Assembly (NCBI GenBank): GCA_903838415.1 | Contig: CAILYI010000306.1 | Location: 1-43,826, forward strand | Origin: an uncultured Anaerolineae bacterium | Lineage (GTDB): Bacteria; Chloroflexota; Anaerolineae; Anaerolineales; Villigracilaceae | Length of the DNA stretch: 43,826 nucleotides | Direction: 5' to 3' | Part shown: positions 15,466 through 22,660 of the stretch, one piece after another | Layout: the number at the start of each line of letters is the position of its first letter | Position numbering within the stretch: the first letter of the stretch is position 1 | Notes under the pieces: generated by a model | What the model was told of the DNA's origin: nothing | Seen by the model: only the letters and a program-made list of their open reading frames with translations | Database searches by the model: none | Position numbers and translations under genes: made by a program

Positions 15466-16037
15466 GCGGTTACCGCCACGGTCTCCTCACATCCCGGGAA
15501 ATTTAGACAGCCATAATATTTTTGTCCATTGACCGGGCCATTTTTGTCGAACCGCAGCACCATCGTAATCCCGCAGCGCGGACAAATGGGTGAATAATCG
15601 GTATGCAGCGGCATGGTGCTATCCCCCGATTTCGAAATGGCCGCGCGAAAACGCCGTGAAAGCTCGCGAATATCATAAGTCTGCTGCACAACCACGTGTA
15701 CCAGCGGCAATCCGGCCGCGGCAAACAAGCCATCCAGGAAGTTTTCCGCCGGACCGTGCACCGCCTGTTTGGGGTAATCCAGCTCAATCGCCAGGATTGG
15801 TTTCAAGCTATCGTGTTGTAAAAGCAGAAAATCGATATTTTTCCGCTGCAGCTTATTGGCGTAAGTTACATTCTCATTGGGCCGCAAGACAAAAAACAAA
15901 TCCTGCAAAGCCACCTTTGGGCACACAAATAAGCGATTCTGCATCATTTCAGTCAAGACATGGAAGAAGGCAGATTCGGCTGGAGAAAGAAATTGTTGAC
16001 GTAGTCGATAGGGAAAGAGATTCGGTTCTTCAGACAT
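15462..16037 (-). CDS. DUF2726 domain protein with topoisomerase-type zinc finger
   Basis: 191 residues. Residues 10-130 fit DUF2726: 'FLSPAESAFFHVLTEMM', 'VCPKVALQDLF', 'RKNIDFLLLQHDSLKPILAIELDY', with a nuclease-like layout (an Asp and ExD-type 'AIELDYPKQ') of restriction-endonuclease-fold proteins. The C-terminal part is a four-cysteine zinc ribbon of the topoisomerase I type: CPRCG...YYGCLNFPGC. This combination suggests a nucleic-acid-binding or cleaving role that is not established. There is no Shine-Dalgarno; TACAAT lies exactly six bases before the ATG, which may give a leaderless mRNA. It is 26 bases downstream of the tRNA nucleotidyltransferase gene. Confidence 0.72.
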   Translation of the reverse strand: MSEEPNLFPYRLRQQFLSPAESAFFHVLTEMMQNRLFVCPKVALQDLFFVLRPNENVTYANKLQRKNIDFLLLQHDSLKPILAIELDYPKQAVHGPAENFLDGLFAAAGLPLVHVVVQQTYDIRELSRRFRAAISKSGDSTMPLHTDYSPICPRCGITMVLRFDKNGPVNGQKYYGCLNFPGCEETVAVTA

Positions 16038-16063
16038 TGGTTTATTGTAATAGAAAATTGGTT

Positions 16064-18703
16064 TTAATTGAGGTATTTTGCAAGAAAGTTGTCTTCTTCA
16101 GCTTGAGATGTGATCTTCCCATCCAGCCAGGCGTTGCGCAAAGCGCGCAAGATTTCATTGAAAGCCGGACCGGGCGGCAGGCCGCGGGCTTTCAGGGAAT
16201 TTCCCGTTGTCTTTGGGTGGATGTTCTGCCAGTGGATGGCGTAGGTTTCGAGGGATTTTTCTCCGCTGACAGCGAAAACCGCATAAACGGCTAAAAGCGG
16301 CACGCCGTCCAATCTTTCCACCCATTTTGACGGGCTGGCGCCCCTCAGAGCGGGCAGATTCGCCGTCAGTTCTGCCGCCGCGCGGATGGTTTTCAGCGTG
16401 GCCTGCGGGAAGGACAGCCGGGCTTGCAAGGCGTCGATGGCGCTGAGGGGCAAATCGAGAAACCACAGGGAGTAAGCTAAAGCCTCTTGCAACGGAATCC
16501 CGGCGGCGGGTGATTTTAATCCCCACTCGGGCGGAATCGAAAGCCGAAGGGCAGAATCCAGCCTATCGCGCAGTTCCATGCTCCAGGGCAGGACCTCCGC
16601 AATGGCTTTTAGCAGGCCGAGTTCATCGAGCCGCGCCAGCATCGAAACCGCTTTTGGCTCGCCGATCATCAAGTCCAGCTCATGACGCAGGCGTTCTTCT
16701 GAAAGCCGCGCGAACAGCGGACGGGCTTCATCAATAAGCTGCAAGGTGCGCGGTTCAATCTCAAACTGATAGCGCTGTTCGTATCGGACAGCGCGCAGCA
16801 TGCGGGTGGGGTCATCCACGAATGAAAGCGAGTGCAAAACACGGATCAGGTGGCGCTCAAGATCGGGCAGGCCGCCATAGTAATCATGCAATTCGCCGAA
16901 ATGGCGCCCATCCAGCCGCAAGGCCAGGGTATTGATCGTGAAATCGCGGCGGTGCAGATCGAGTTTGATGCTGCCGTGCTCGACGGTGGGCAAGGCGGTG
17001 GGATGCTCGTAAAATTCCTGTCGGGCCGAGATCAGGTCAAGGAATTCGGGCAGCTGCTGCCAGGCCAGTTGACTGCCTTCCAGAAACCATTTGGCCGTGC
17101 CAAAACGGCTGTGACTGGTCAGCTTGCCGCCAAATTTGGCAGACAAGTCCTTTCCCAGGGCGATGGCGTCACCTTCCACAACGATGTCAAAATCCGTGCC
17201 GGGCTGACCCAGCAACAAATCGCGCACAAATCCGCCGACGATGTAAACGGGCAAATGCAGGCTGGCCGCCTCTTCAGCCACGGCGTGGATGAGCGCCAGG
17301 TGCTCGGGCGGCAGCGCTTTTTGCAGCTTGCCTACCAGCGAATGATGCTTAGCGGCGTGCGGATGACGGCGCGAGAGCATTTTCAGCACGTCGGTGCGCG
17401 TGACGATGCCCACCACTTTGTGCGATTCCGGTTCGACAACCGGAATCTGTCCCCAGCCGCTGTCAGTCATCAAGGCTTGCAGGCGCTGGAGCGAATCGGT
17501 TGAAAATACAAAGACTTCTCCGGCTTCCATCAAGCTGGCAACTGTCAGGTTGAGTTTATGGCTGATGGCGCGATCCACGGCACGGCGCGTCAGCAGTCCC
17601 AACACTTTATCGCCAGTAACCACCGGAAAGCCCTCGTAACCATAGCGCGCCATCAACCTTGCCGCTTCCTGCACGGGCGTATCCGCCGCCAGCAAGCGCG
17701 GGCGCTTGGACATTAACTGCGCCACGGTCACCGAGGCGCGCACATACTGCGGCAGGATGGCAAGCAGTTTGGCGCGAGTTTCCATCAGCAACGAGACCGT
17801 GACGGAAAGGTTCGCAAAATCTCCAGCCGGGGGCATCGTCTTGTGAGTTTGCGCCTTGATCAACGCCGCCGCTGCGCGATTATGTCCACCGCCGCCAAAA
17901 TGAGCAGCAATCACAGAAACATCGATCTGATCCGTAGTGGAGCGCGCCACCAAGCGCACGCCTTCGACCGTTCGCACCAGCACAAATAGCGCATCCGGCT
18001 CGAACAAGTCGCGCAGTTTATGCGCCAGCGTGGATATTTCCTCCATCATGCTGCGGGCTTCACCACAGGCCAGCATAACACGGTGCCCGTTAATTTCCAG
18101 CGTCTCAATCCCGGCCACCAGGCGATCATACACTTCACGCTGTTCCAACGTCAGCGGCGGATTTAGAAAGTTGGTGGTGATATGCAAATCCGCGCCCATT
18201 TCCAACAGCCAGGCCACAGCGCGCGCATCGCGGGCAGTTGTCCGCGAATACGTCAGGGTACCGGTATCTTCATAAATTCCCAGCAAAAGCAAAGTCGCCT
18301 GAATGGGCGTCAAAACTTCGCCGCGCTCCTGTAAAACCTCCACAAAATACGTGGTTGTCGCACCAAGGTCGAATGTCACCACATTCCAATCCGCAGCACT
18401 GGCGCTTTTCGCAGAATGCCGGCGCGGATGATGGTCAAAAACATTAATGGCGGTCTGCTTGCCCATGCCTTTCAGCGTGATGAGCGACTGCGTATCCACC
18501 AACGTGACAACTTCAACCGGCCCCGGCGGCAAATCGCGCGGATCCACAAAGCTGAAATCCGCGCCGTACAACGTCAAAAAAGCGCGCACATTGCGATTCG
18601 TGCGGCGCGGCAAAACCGGTAAAGCGCCATCCGTCAGGGAAGCGGCAAAAAGCGCGGCCAGCGCATCAAAATCAGCTTGTTCGTGAGTCAGTATCAGACG
18701 CAT
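16064..18703 (-). CDS. DHH-CBS-tRNA nucleotidyltransferase fusion (CCA- or A-adding enzyme)
   Basis: 879 residues from the ATG at 18703; the frame is open upstream but the promoter lies there. Order of parts: DHH phosphoesterase with THEQADFDALAA and VFDHHPRR (about 1-170); DHHA1 with AHFGGGGHNRAAAA; two CBS repeats (about 310-440); and a class II nucleotidyltransferase with YIVGGFVRDLLLG, the catalytic TDFDIVVEGDA, RRDFTINTLAL and DPTRMLRAVRYE, then a helical tRNA-binding region. It builds or repairs the 3' CCA end of tRNA. Long DHH-CBS fusions of this kind are known from groups in which CC- and A-addition are split between two enzymes, so A-addition alone is possible. The gene starts a minus-strand unit with the DUF2726 and hisN-like genes. 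The predicted mRNA is leaderless. Confidence 0.88.
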   Translation of the reverse strand: MRLILTHEQADFDALAALFAASLTDGALPVLPRRTNRNVRAFLTLYGADFSFVDPRDLPPGPVEVVTLVDTQSLITLKGMGKQTAINVFDHHPRRHSAKSASAADWNVVTFDLGATTTYFVEVLQERGEVLTPIQATLLLLGIYEDTGTLTYSRTTARDARAVAWLLEMGADLHITTNFLNPPLTLEQREVYDRLVAGIETLEINGHRVMLACGEARSMMEEISTLAHKLRDLFEPDALFVLVRTVEGVRLVARSTTDQIDVSVIAAHFGGGGHNRAAAALIKAQTHKTMPPAGDFANLSVTVSLLMETRAKLLAILPQYVRASVTVAQLMSKRPRLLAADTPVQEAARLMARYGYEGFPVVTGDKVLGLLTRRAVDRAISHKLNLTVASLMEAGEVFVFSTDSLQRLQALMTDSGWGQIPVVEPESHKVVGIVTRTDVLKMLSRRHPHAAKHHSLVGKLQKALPPEHLALIHAVAEEAASLHLPVYIVGGFVRDLLLGQPGTDFDIVVEGDAIALGKDLSAKFGGKLTSHSRFGTAKWFLEGSQLAWQQLPEFLDLISARQEFYEHPTALPTVEHGSIKLDLHRRDFTINTLALRLDGRHFGELHDYYGGLPDLERHLIRVLHSLSFVDDPTRMLRAVRYEQRYQFEIEPRTLQLIDEARPLFARLSEERLRHELDLMIGEPKAVSMLARLDELGLLKAIAEVLPWSMELRDRLDSALRLSIPPEWGLKSPAAGIPLQEALAYSLWFLDLPLSAIDALQARLSFPQATLKTIRAAAELTANLPALRGASPSKWVERLDGVPLLAVYAVFAVSGEKSLETYAIHWQNIHPKTTGNSLKARGLPPGPAFNEILRALRNAWLDGKITSQAEEDNFLAKYLN

Positions 18704-18709
18704 GGAACC

Positions 18710-18718
18710 ATTATAGCA
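18710..18718 (-). promoter_or_regulatory. Extended -10 promoter giving a leaderless tRNA nucleotidyltransferase mRNA
   Basis: Minus strand TGC-TATAAT ends at 18710; six bases (GGTTCC) follow, then the ATG at 18703. With standard spacing the A of ATG is +1. No ribosome site exists between them. Confidence 0.7.
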
Positions 18719-18749
18719 AATATGGGGACATATGCACTTATTTTTGTTG

Positions 18750-18755
18750 TATAAT
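18750..18755 (+). promoter_or_regulatory. -10 box of a divergent leaderless transcript
   Basis: TATAAT (18750-18755), six bases (ACGCGC), then ATG at 18762. A partial -35 (GGGACA, 18725-18730) lies 19 bases upstream. It is the mirror image of the tRNA nucleotidyltransferase promoter 35 bases away. Confidence 0.55.
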
Positions 18756-18761
18756 ACGCGC

Positions 18762-18815
18762 ATGAAACAAAACCCGTCCCCTGCACCCCAAAATAAAACC
18801 TTCCGGTCTGGCTAG
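18762..18815 (+). CDS. Possible 17-residue leaderless leader peptide
   Basis: The frame MKQNPSPAPQNKTFRSG starts at the predicted +1 of the promoter at 18750 and ends at TAG 18813-18815. It is followed 20 bases later by a rho-independent terminator (18836-18866), then by the MazG-like gene. The arrangement is that of an attenuator leader, though no run of a single regulatory amino acid is present (three Pro in six residues is the nearest). It could also be an sRNA of about 105 bases that happens to contain a short frame. Confidence 0.35.
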   Translation: MKQNPSPAPQNKTFRSG

Positions 18816-18835
18816 GTTCGTTTTGACGTGCTGAG

Positions 18836-18866
18836 ACGGCTCCCGGACCTTGCGGAGCCGTTTTTT
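18836..18866 (+). terminator. Terminator upstream of the MazG-like gene (possible attenuator)
   Basis: ACGGCTCC (18836-18843) pairs with GGAGCCGT (18854-18861), followed by T6. It lies between a promoter and the MazG-like start, not after a normal gene. Confidence 0.75.
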
Positions 18867-18912
18867 ATTGATGGACAAGATCAGTCCAACGACCCGAAAC
18901 CTGCCTGCCACT

Positions 18913-19212
18913 ATGGATATCCACCAACTCACCGAAGAAATGCACCGTTTCGTCCGCTCGAAAGGCTGGTACGAAAAAGGCAGCCCCCGTCCGCAAACAC
19001 CGCGCAACCTGGCAATTTCGCTTTCGCTCGAAGCGGCTGAAATCCTGGAACACTTTCAATGGCGCGACCAGGCCAAAAACCAGGACGAATTGGCTTCAGA
19101 ACTGGCAGATGTGGCCTTATATCTCCTACAGCTGGCTTCCGTTTCAGAAATTGATCTCGAAAAAGCCATCCTGGACAAGCTCCAGGTCAACGCCACCCGC
19201 GAATGGGATTAA
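18913..19212 (+). CDS. MazG-like nucleotide pyrophosphohydrolase
   Basis: 99 residues. The ATG at 18913 gives MDIHQLTEEMHRFVRSKGWY, the usual start of small single-domain MazG-type (MazG-related NTP-PPase) proteins; an ATG at 18871 in the same frame is possible but gives an odd extension. The Mg-binding motifs are present: SLEAAEILEHFQW (ExxE) and SELADVALYLLQLA (ExxD). Such enzymes cleave NTPs or dNTPs to NMP and pyrophosphate, usually as house-cleaning of damaged nucleotides. There is no clear ribosome site. It lies after a terminator hairpin and may be controlled by attenuation. The LOG-like and proS genes follow on the same strand. Confidence 0.85.
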   Translation: MDIHQLTEEMHRFVRSKGWYEKGSPRPQTPRNLAISLSLEAAEILEHFQWRDQAKNQDELASELADVALYLLQLASVSEIDLEKAILDKLQVNATREWD

Positions 19213-19273
19213 GAATAACGGCTTTGGTTCGCAGCCTGCACCCTCCACAGAAAGAACCATGTGAAGTGAGAAA

Positions 19274-19810
19274 ATGAACATTACAGTTTTTGGCGGTTCT
19301 CAACCCAAGGAAGGCTCCCCTGCTTATGCGGCAGCCCGTGAACTCGGCAAATTACTGGCCGAGGCGGGCCATGTCGTGTTGACCGGTGGCTACCTGGGCA
19401 CAATGGAAGCCGTCAGCCGCGGCGCAGCAGAAACTGGCGGACACGTGATTGGCGTGACCTGCGAGGATATCGAAAACTGGCGCAAAGTCAGCGCGAATGC
19501 CTGGGTGAAAGAGGAAAGACGCTTCAAATCGCTGCAAGACCGATTAAACGGGCTGATCGAAGGCTGCGACGCGGCAATTGCCCTGCCCGGCGGCCCCGGT
19601 ACCTTGACTGAAATCGCATTGATGTGGAACCTGATGGTTGTGGAATCTATCCGCCGGAGGCCGCTGATCCTGGTCGGGCGCGGTTGGCAGTCCATGCTCG
19701 ATCAGGCCTACGCGGAAATGGATGTCTATTTCGCTGAAAATCAGCGAGCGCTCGTCCAATTCGCTCCCGATACCTATTCCGCAGTCCAACTGCTCAACAA
19801 TCACACTTAA
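19274..19810 (+). CDS. LOG/SLOG-family nucleotide-binding protein
   Basis: 178 residues. It is a Rossmann-like LOG (lysine decarboxylase-like) protein: 'MNITVFGGSQPKEGSPAY', 'LTGGYLGTMEAVSRGAAETGG' and the signature PGGPGTLTEI. LOG proteins release free cytokinin bases from nucleotides (phosphoribohydrolase), but many bacterial members have unknown nucleotide substrates. The short form with 'GGYLGTMEA' resembles the TIGR00725 group. It is flanked by a nucleotide pyrophosphatase and a tRNA synthetase gene, so a nucleotide-related housekeeping role is plausible. Confidence 0.82.
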   Translation: MNITVFGGSQPKEGSPAYAAARELGKLLAEAGHVVLTGGYLGTMEAVSRGAAETGGHVIGVTCEDIENWRKVSANAWVKEERRFKSLQDRLNGLIEGCDAAIALPGGPGTLTEIALMWNLMVVESIRRRPLILVGRGWQSMLDQAYAEMDVYFAENQRALVQFAPDTYSAVQLLNNHT

Positions 19811-19836
19811 TCCATAAAATTGATCTCGAGGTAAAA

Positions 19837-21276
19837 ATGGCAGAAGAAAAACTCCCCACCCGCGCTGAAAATTATGCGGAATGGTACAACCAACTTGTTC
19901 TAAAATCTGAACTCGCCGACTACGCCCCCGTGCGCGGCTGCATGGTCGTGCGTCCTTACGGATGGGCGCTCTGGGAAAACATCACCGCCTGCCTTGATAA
20001 AGAATTCAAGGCCACCGGGCATGTCAACGCCGCTTTCCCCACCTTGATCCCCATGTCGTTCTTTGAAAAAGAAAAAGAACACGTGGAAGGCTTTTCGCCT
20101 GAGCTGGCAGTCGTCACACATGGCGGTGGCGAAAAACTAGAGGAACCTCTCGTCGTCCGCCCCACCTCCGAAACCATCATCGGCTACATGTACTCAAAAT
20201 GGGTCAAATCCTGGCGCGACCTGCCCATCCTGATCGTGCAATGGGGCTCCGTGCTGCGCTGGGAACTGCGCACCAAGCTCTTCCTGCGCACCGCCGAGTT
20301 CTACTGGCACGAAGGCCACACAGCCCACTCCACGGCGGCCGAAGCCAAAGAAGAAATGTATCGCATCCTGGATATTTATGAAAAGTTCTGCCGCGAAGAA
20401 GCCGCCATCCCCGTCTTCAAGGGCACCAAATCTGACACTGAACGATTCGCGGGCGCACAGGTTACGACCTCCATTGAAGCCATGATGTGGGACAAACGCG
20501 CCTTGCAGTCCGGCACCTCGCATTATTTTGGGCAAAACTTCGCCAAAGCTTTTGAAATCCAGTATCTCGACAAGAGCAACAACCTGCAATTCTGCGAAAC
20601 CACTTCCTGGGCGATTTCGTCCCGCATCATCGGCGCCATCATCATGGTCCATAGCGATGATCAGGGGCTGGTGCTGCCTCCCCGCATCGCCCCCATCCAA
20701 ACGGTGATTGTGCCCATCTTCCGCTCCGATGCTGAAAAAAGCGCCGTGATGGAAGCTGCCGATCGGATTTTCCTCGAGCTGAAAGCTGCTGGCATTCGCG
20801 TCAAGATGGATGACCGCGAAGAAGTCACGCCCGGCTTCAAGTACAATGACTGGGAAATGCGCGGTGTGCCTCTGCGCCTGGAAATCGGCCCCAAAGACCT
20901 GGAAAAGAATTCCGTCGCCCTGGCTCGCCGCGACAAACCCGGCCGGGAGGGGAAAATCTTCGTCCCCCAGGCCAATCTCGCCGCGACAGTCGCCGATTTG
21001 CTGGTGGAGATCCAAAATTCTCTGCTGGCCAAGGCAACCGCTTTCCGCGACAGCAACATCCATGACCCCAAAGATATGGCCGAACTGGCTAATGTCATTC
21101 AGGATGGCTGGGCATTTTCGTATTGGTGCGAAAGCCGGGAGTGCGAAGCAAAAGTCAAGGAAGAGACCAAAGCCACGACGCGCAACATTCCCTTTGATCA
21201 GCCCGAAGGCGAGGGAAATTGTATCGTGTGCGGCAAACCTTCCAAACGGAAAGTATTTTTCGCCAAAGCCTATTAA
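19837..21276 (+). CDS. proS: Prolyl-tRNA synthetase, archaeal/eukaryotic-type (short form)
   Basis: 479 residues with GAGGTAAAAATG. It charges tRNA-Pro with proline. The size and lack of the editing insertion place it in the type 3 (eukaryote/archaeon-like) ProRS group. Class II motifs include 'RPTSETIIGYMYSKW' and the motif 2 region 'RWELRTKLFLRTAEFYWHEGHTAH'; motif 3 is weaker but the anticodon-binding domain (about 280-390) is present. The C-terminal zinc domain of this group is visible: 'WCESRECEAKVKEET' and 'NCIVCGKPSKRKVFFAKAY', ending in the aromatic Tyr. Confidence 0.95.
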   Translation: MAEEKLPTRAENYAEWYNQLVLKSELADYAPVRGCMVVRPYGWALWENITACLDKEFKATGHVNAAFPTLIPMSFFEKEKEHVEGFSPELAVVTHGGGEKLEEPLVVRPTSETIIGYMYSKWVKSWRDLPILIVQWGSVLRWELRTKLFLRTAEFYWHEGHTAHSTAAEAKEEMYRILDIYEKFCREEAAIPVFKGTKSDTERFAGAQVTTSIEAMMWDKRALQSGTSHYFGQNFAKAFEIQYLDKSNNLQFCETTSWAISSRIIGAIIMVHSDDQGLVLPPRIAPIQTVIVPIFRSDAEKSAVMEAADRIFLELKAAGIRVKMDDREEVTPGFKYNDWEMRGVPLRLEIGPKDLEKNSVALARRDKPGREGKIFVPQANLAATVADLLVEIQNSLLAKATAFRDSNIHDPKDMAELANVIQDGWAFSYWCESRECEAKVKEETKATTRNIPFDQPEGEGNCIVCGKPSKRKVFFAKAY

Positions 21277-21306
21277 TTCTCAGGCAGCTCGAACCCTGAA
21301 GTAAAA

Positions 21307-22116
21307 ATGCCCGCAGTAGATATTGCTCGTCTCAAAATCCAGGCCGCTGTGCTGGTCGAAAAATTCGACCAGCCAGTGGTCTTTGTTAAAGAATTGCACC
21401 AGATTTTGGATATCTACGCCGACCGGACTTTGCGGGTGGGGATCGTGGCGATGCCTGTCTCGGTGCTGCCTGCTTATCGCGTGCCCCAATCAGTTCTCCG
21501 TCAAATTGAAATGGAAATTGGACCGCTGGCGGCAACCTTCCCCGAGCAAGCCATGGCACTGACAAATGCCTTATGGAAGGATGGTTATCTCGAAAGCCGT
21601 CTGCTGGCCGCCATCCTGTTAGGCCGCATCCACCCTGGGACGGCGCACCTGCTCGAACGCATTTCAAACTGGGTCAAACATGCCCGCGATAATCAACTGC
21701 AGTTGGCGCTGCTCAGCACCAGCCTGGTCCGTATCAGGCGGGAAACTCCCTCAAAGTTTTTAGAATTAATGCAAGAGTGGTTTGATCCGGGCACGCCCAA
21801 AATGTGGGCAAACGCCATCCATGCCATCATCCCACTTTTGGAAGACCCATCCTACGAAAATTTACCGCCCGTCTTCAATCTTCTAGGCCCCGTGATCAGA
21901 AACATGCCGTCGGTTTTACAGACCGAGCTGGCTGAATTGATCAATGCGTTGTATGCCGCTTCGGCAGTGGAAACAATCTATTTTCTACGCCAGACGGTAA
22001 GTGCCTCGACGTCACCGCACACACCGGTAGCGCTGCGACGCATCTTGAAGCAGCTGCCGATCAGCCTGCAGCCGGTGGTGCTTGAGCTTGTACGTCAGAA
22101 AACTGCCAGGGTGTAA
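21307..22116 (+). CDS. HEAT-repeat protein, AlkD-like DNA glycosylase candidate
   Basis: 269 residues, all helical. 'LTNALWKDGYLESRLLAAILLGRI' matches the LW.....E.R..A...LG helix pair of AlkD/AlkC-type alkylation-repair HEAT proteins, which excise alkylated bases without base flipping. The catalytic Asp and Trp of AlkD cannot be placed with certainty here ('EWFDPGTPKMWANAIHAI' is the nearest), so it may be a non-enzymatic HEAT-repeat relative. It starts 30 bases after proS and probably shares its transcript. It ends just before the rpsO promoter. Confidence 0.55.
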   Translation: MPAVDIARLKIQAAVLVEKFDQPVVFVKELHQILDIYADRTLRVGIVAMPVSVLPAYRVPQSVLRQIEMEIGPLAATFPEQAMALTNALWKDGYLESRLLAAILLGRIHPGTAHLLERISNWVKHARDNQLQLALLSTSLVRIRRETPSKFLELMQEWFDPGTPKMWANAIHAIIPLLEDPSYENLPPVFNLLGPVIRNMPSVLQTELAELINALYAASAVETIYFLRQTVSASTSPHTPVALRRILKQLPISLQPVVLELVRQKTARV

Positions 22117-22121
22117 TTTTC

Positions 22122-22130
22122 TGGTATAAT
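22122..22130 (+). promoter_or_regulatory. Extended -10 promoter of rpsO-pnp
   Basis: TGG-TATAAT (22122-22130), with no strong -35. It begins six bases after the preceding stop codon and predicts a leader of about 78 bases before rpsO. Confidence 0.6.
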
Positions 22131-22155
22131 ATCAGGCCTGTGACTGGTCCTATCC

Positions 22156-22184
22156 GCGGTTTCGGCTGCGAATATGGAGACCGC
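22156..22184 (+). promoter_or_regulatory. Hairpin in the rpsO leader, possible S15 feedback site
   Basis: GCGGTTTC (22156-22163) pairs with GAGACCGC (22177-22184) with one G-U pair, 16 bases before the AAGGAG site. S15 commonly represses its own mRNA through leader structures of varied shape. The assignment is inferred from position only. Confidence 0.35.
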
Positions 22185-22214
22185 ACTATCCAGAACGAAA
22201 GGAGAAGCTACGTC

Positions 22215-22487
22215 ATGCCTTTGCTTAAAGAAAAGAAAACCCAGGTGATTACGGACTTTCACCGTCACGACACTGACACCGGTTCACCGGATGTGCAGAT
22301 CGCGATCATGACCGAGCGCATCAAGCAGCTCACCGAGCATCTGCGCGCGAACAAGCACGATGAATCGTGCCGCCATGGTTTGCTGAAGCTGGTTGGACAG
22401 CGCCGCCGTACTCTGGCGTACTTGCGCAAGACCAATTACAGCCGCTACCTGGCGATCACCGAGCGCTTAAGTCTGCGCCACAAGTAA
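22215..22487 (+). CDS. rpsO: 30S ribosomal protein S15
   Basis: 90 residues, the usual S15 length (88-90). AAGGAG lies before the ATG at 22215. Typical sequence: 'DTGSPDVQIAIMTERIKQLTEHLRANKHDE', then 'GLLKLVGQRRRTLAYLRKTNYSRYLAITERLSLR'. The rRNA-contacting HDTDTGSPDVQ and the loop residues are intact. It is the primary binder of the central domain of 16S rRNA in small-subunit assembly. It is followed by pnp, the conserved rpsO-pnp arrangement, with a palindromic repeat between. Confidence 0.97.
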   Translation: MPLLKEKKTQVITDFHRHDTDTGSPDVQIAIMTERIKQLTEHLRANKHDESCRHGLLKLVGQRRRTLAYLRKTNYSRYLAITERLSLRHK

Positions 22488-22501
22488 CCCATGTTCTTTA
22501 T

Positions 22502-22534
22502 GTAGGGGCGACCCCAACACAGGGTCGCCCCTAC
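22502..22534. repeat. Palindromic intergenic repeat (13-bp stem)
   Basis: GTAGGGGCGACCC (22502-22514) and GGGTCGCCCCTAC (22522-22534) are perfectly complementary around a 7-base loop. It shares the TGTAGGGGC...GCCCCTAC frame with 24944-24971. Here there is no following T-run. It lies between rpsO and pnp, where it could stabilise the rpsO 3' end or mark a processing site. Confidence 0.8.
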
Positions 22535-22660
22535 CCTAATTCGTACCTGCCATCAGGAATTGAAAAATGCTTACAACTGCGGTTGTCGCCATCTTTCAGT
22601 CCCTGAATGGGCGGGATTTAGCGTAGTGTGAGCAGAACTCGCGCTACAGGAGACAATTTT

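Noticed and set aside
18790..18866. tRNA-like gene suggested by GGTTCG near 18816
   Set aside because: No acceptor stem or anticodon arm can be folded; the hairpin there is a terminator.
20194..21063. A 289-residue minus-strand frame opposite proS
   Set aside because: Shadow of proS with low-complexity Gly/Asp content and no ribosome site.
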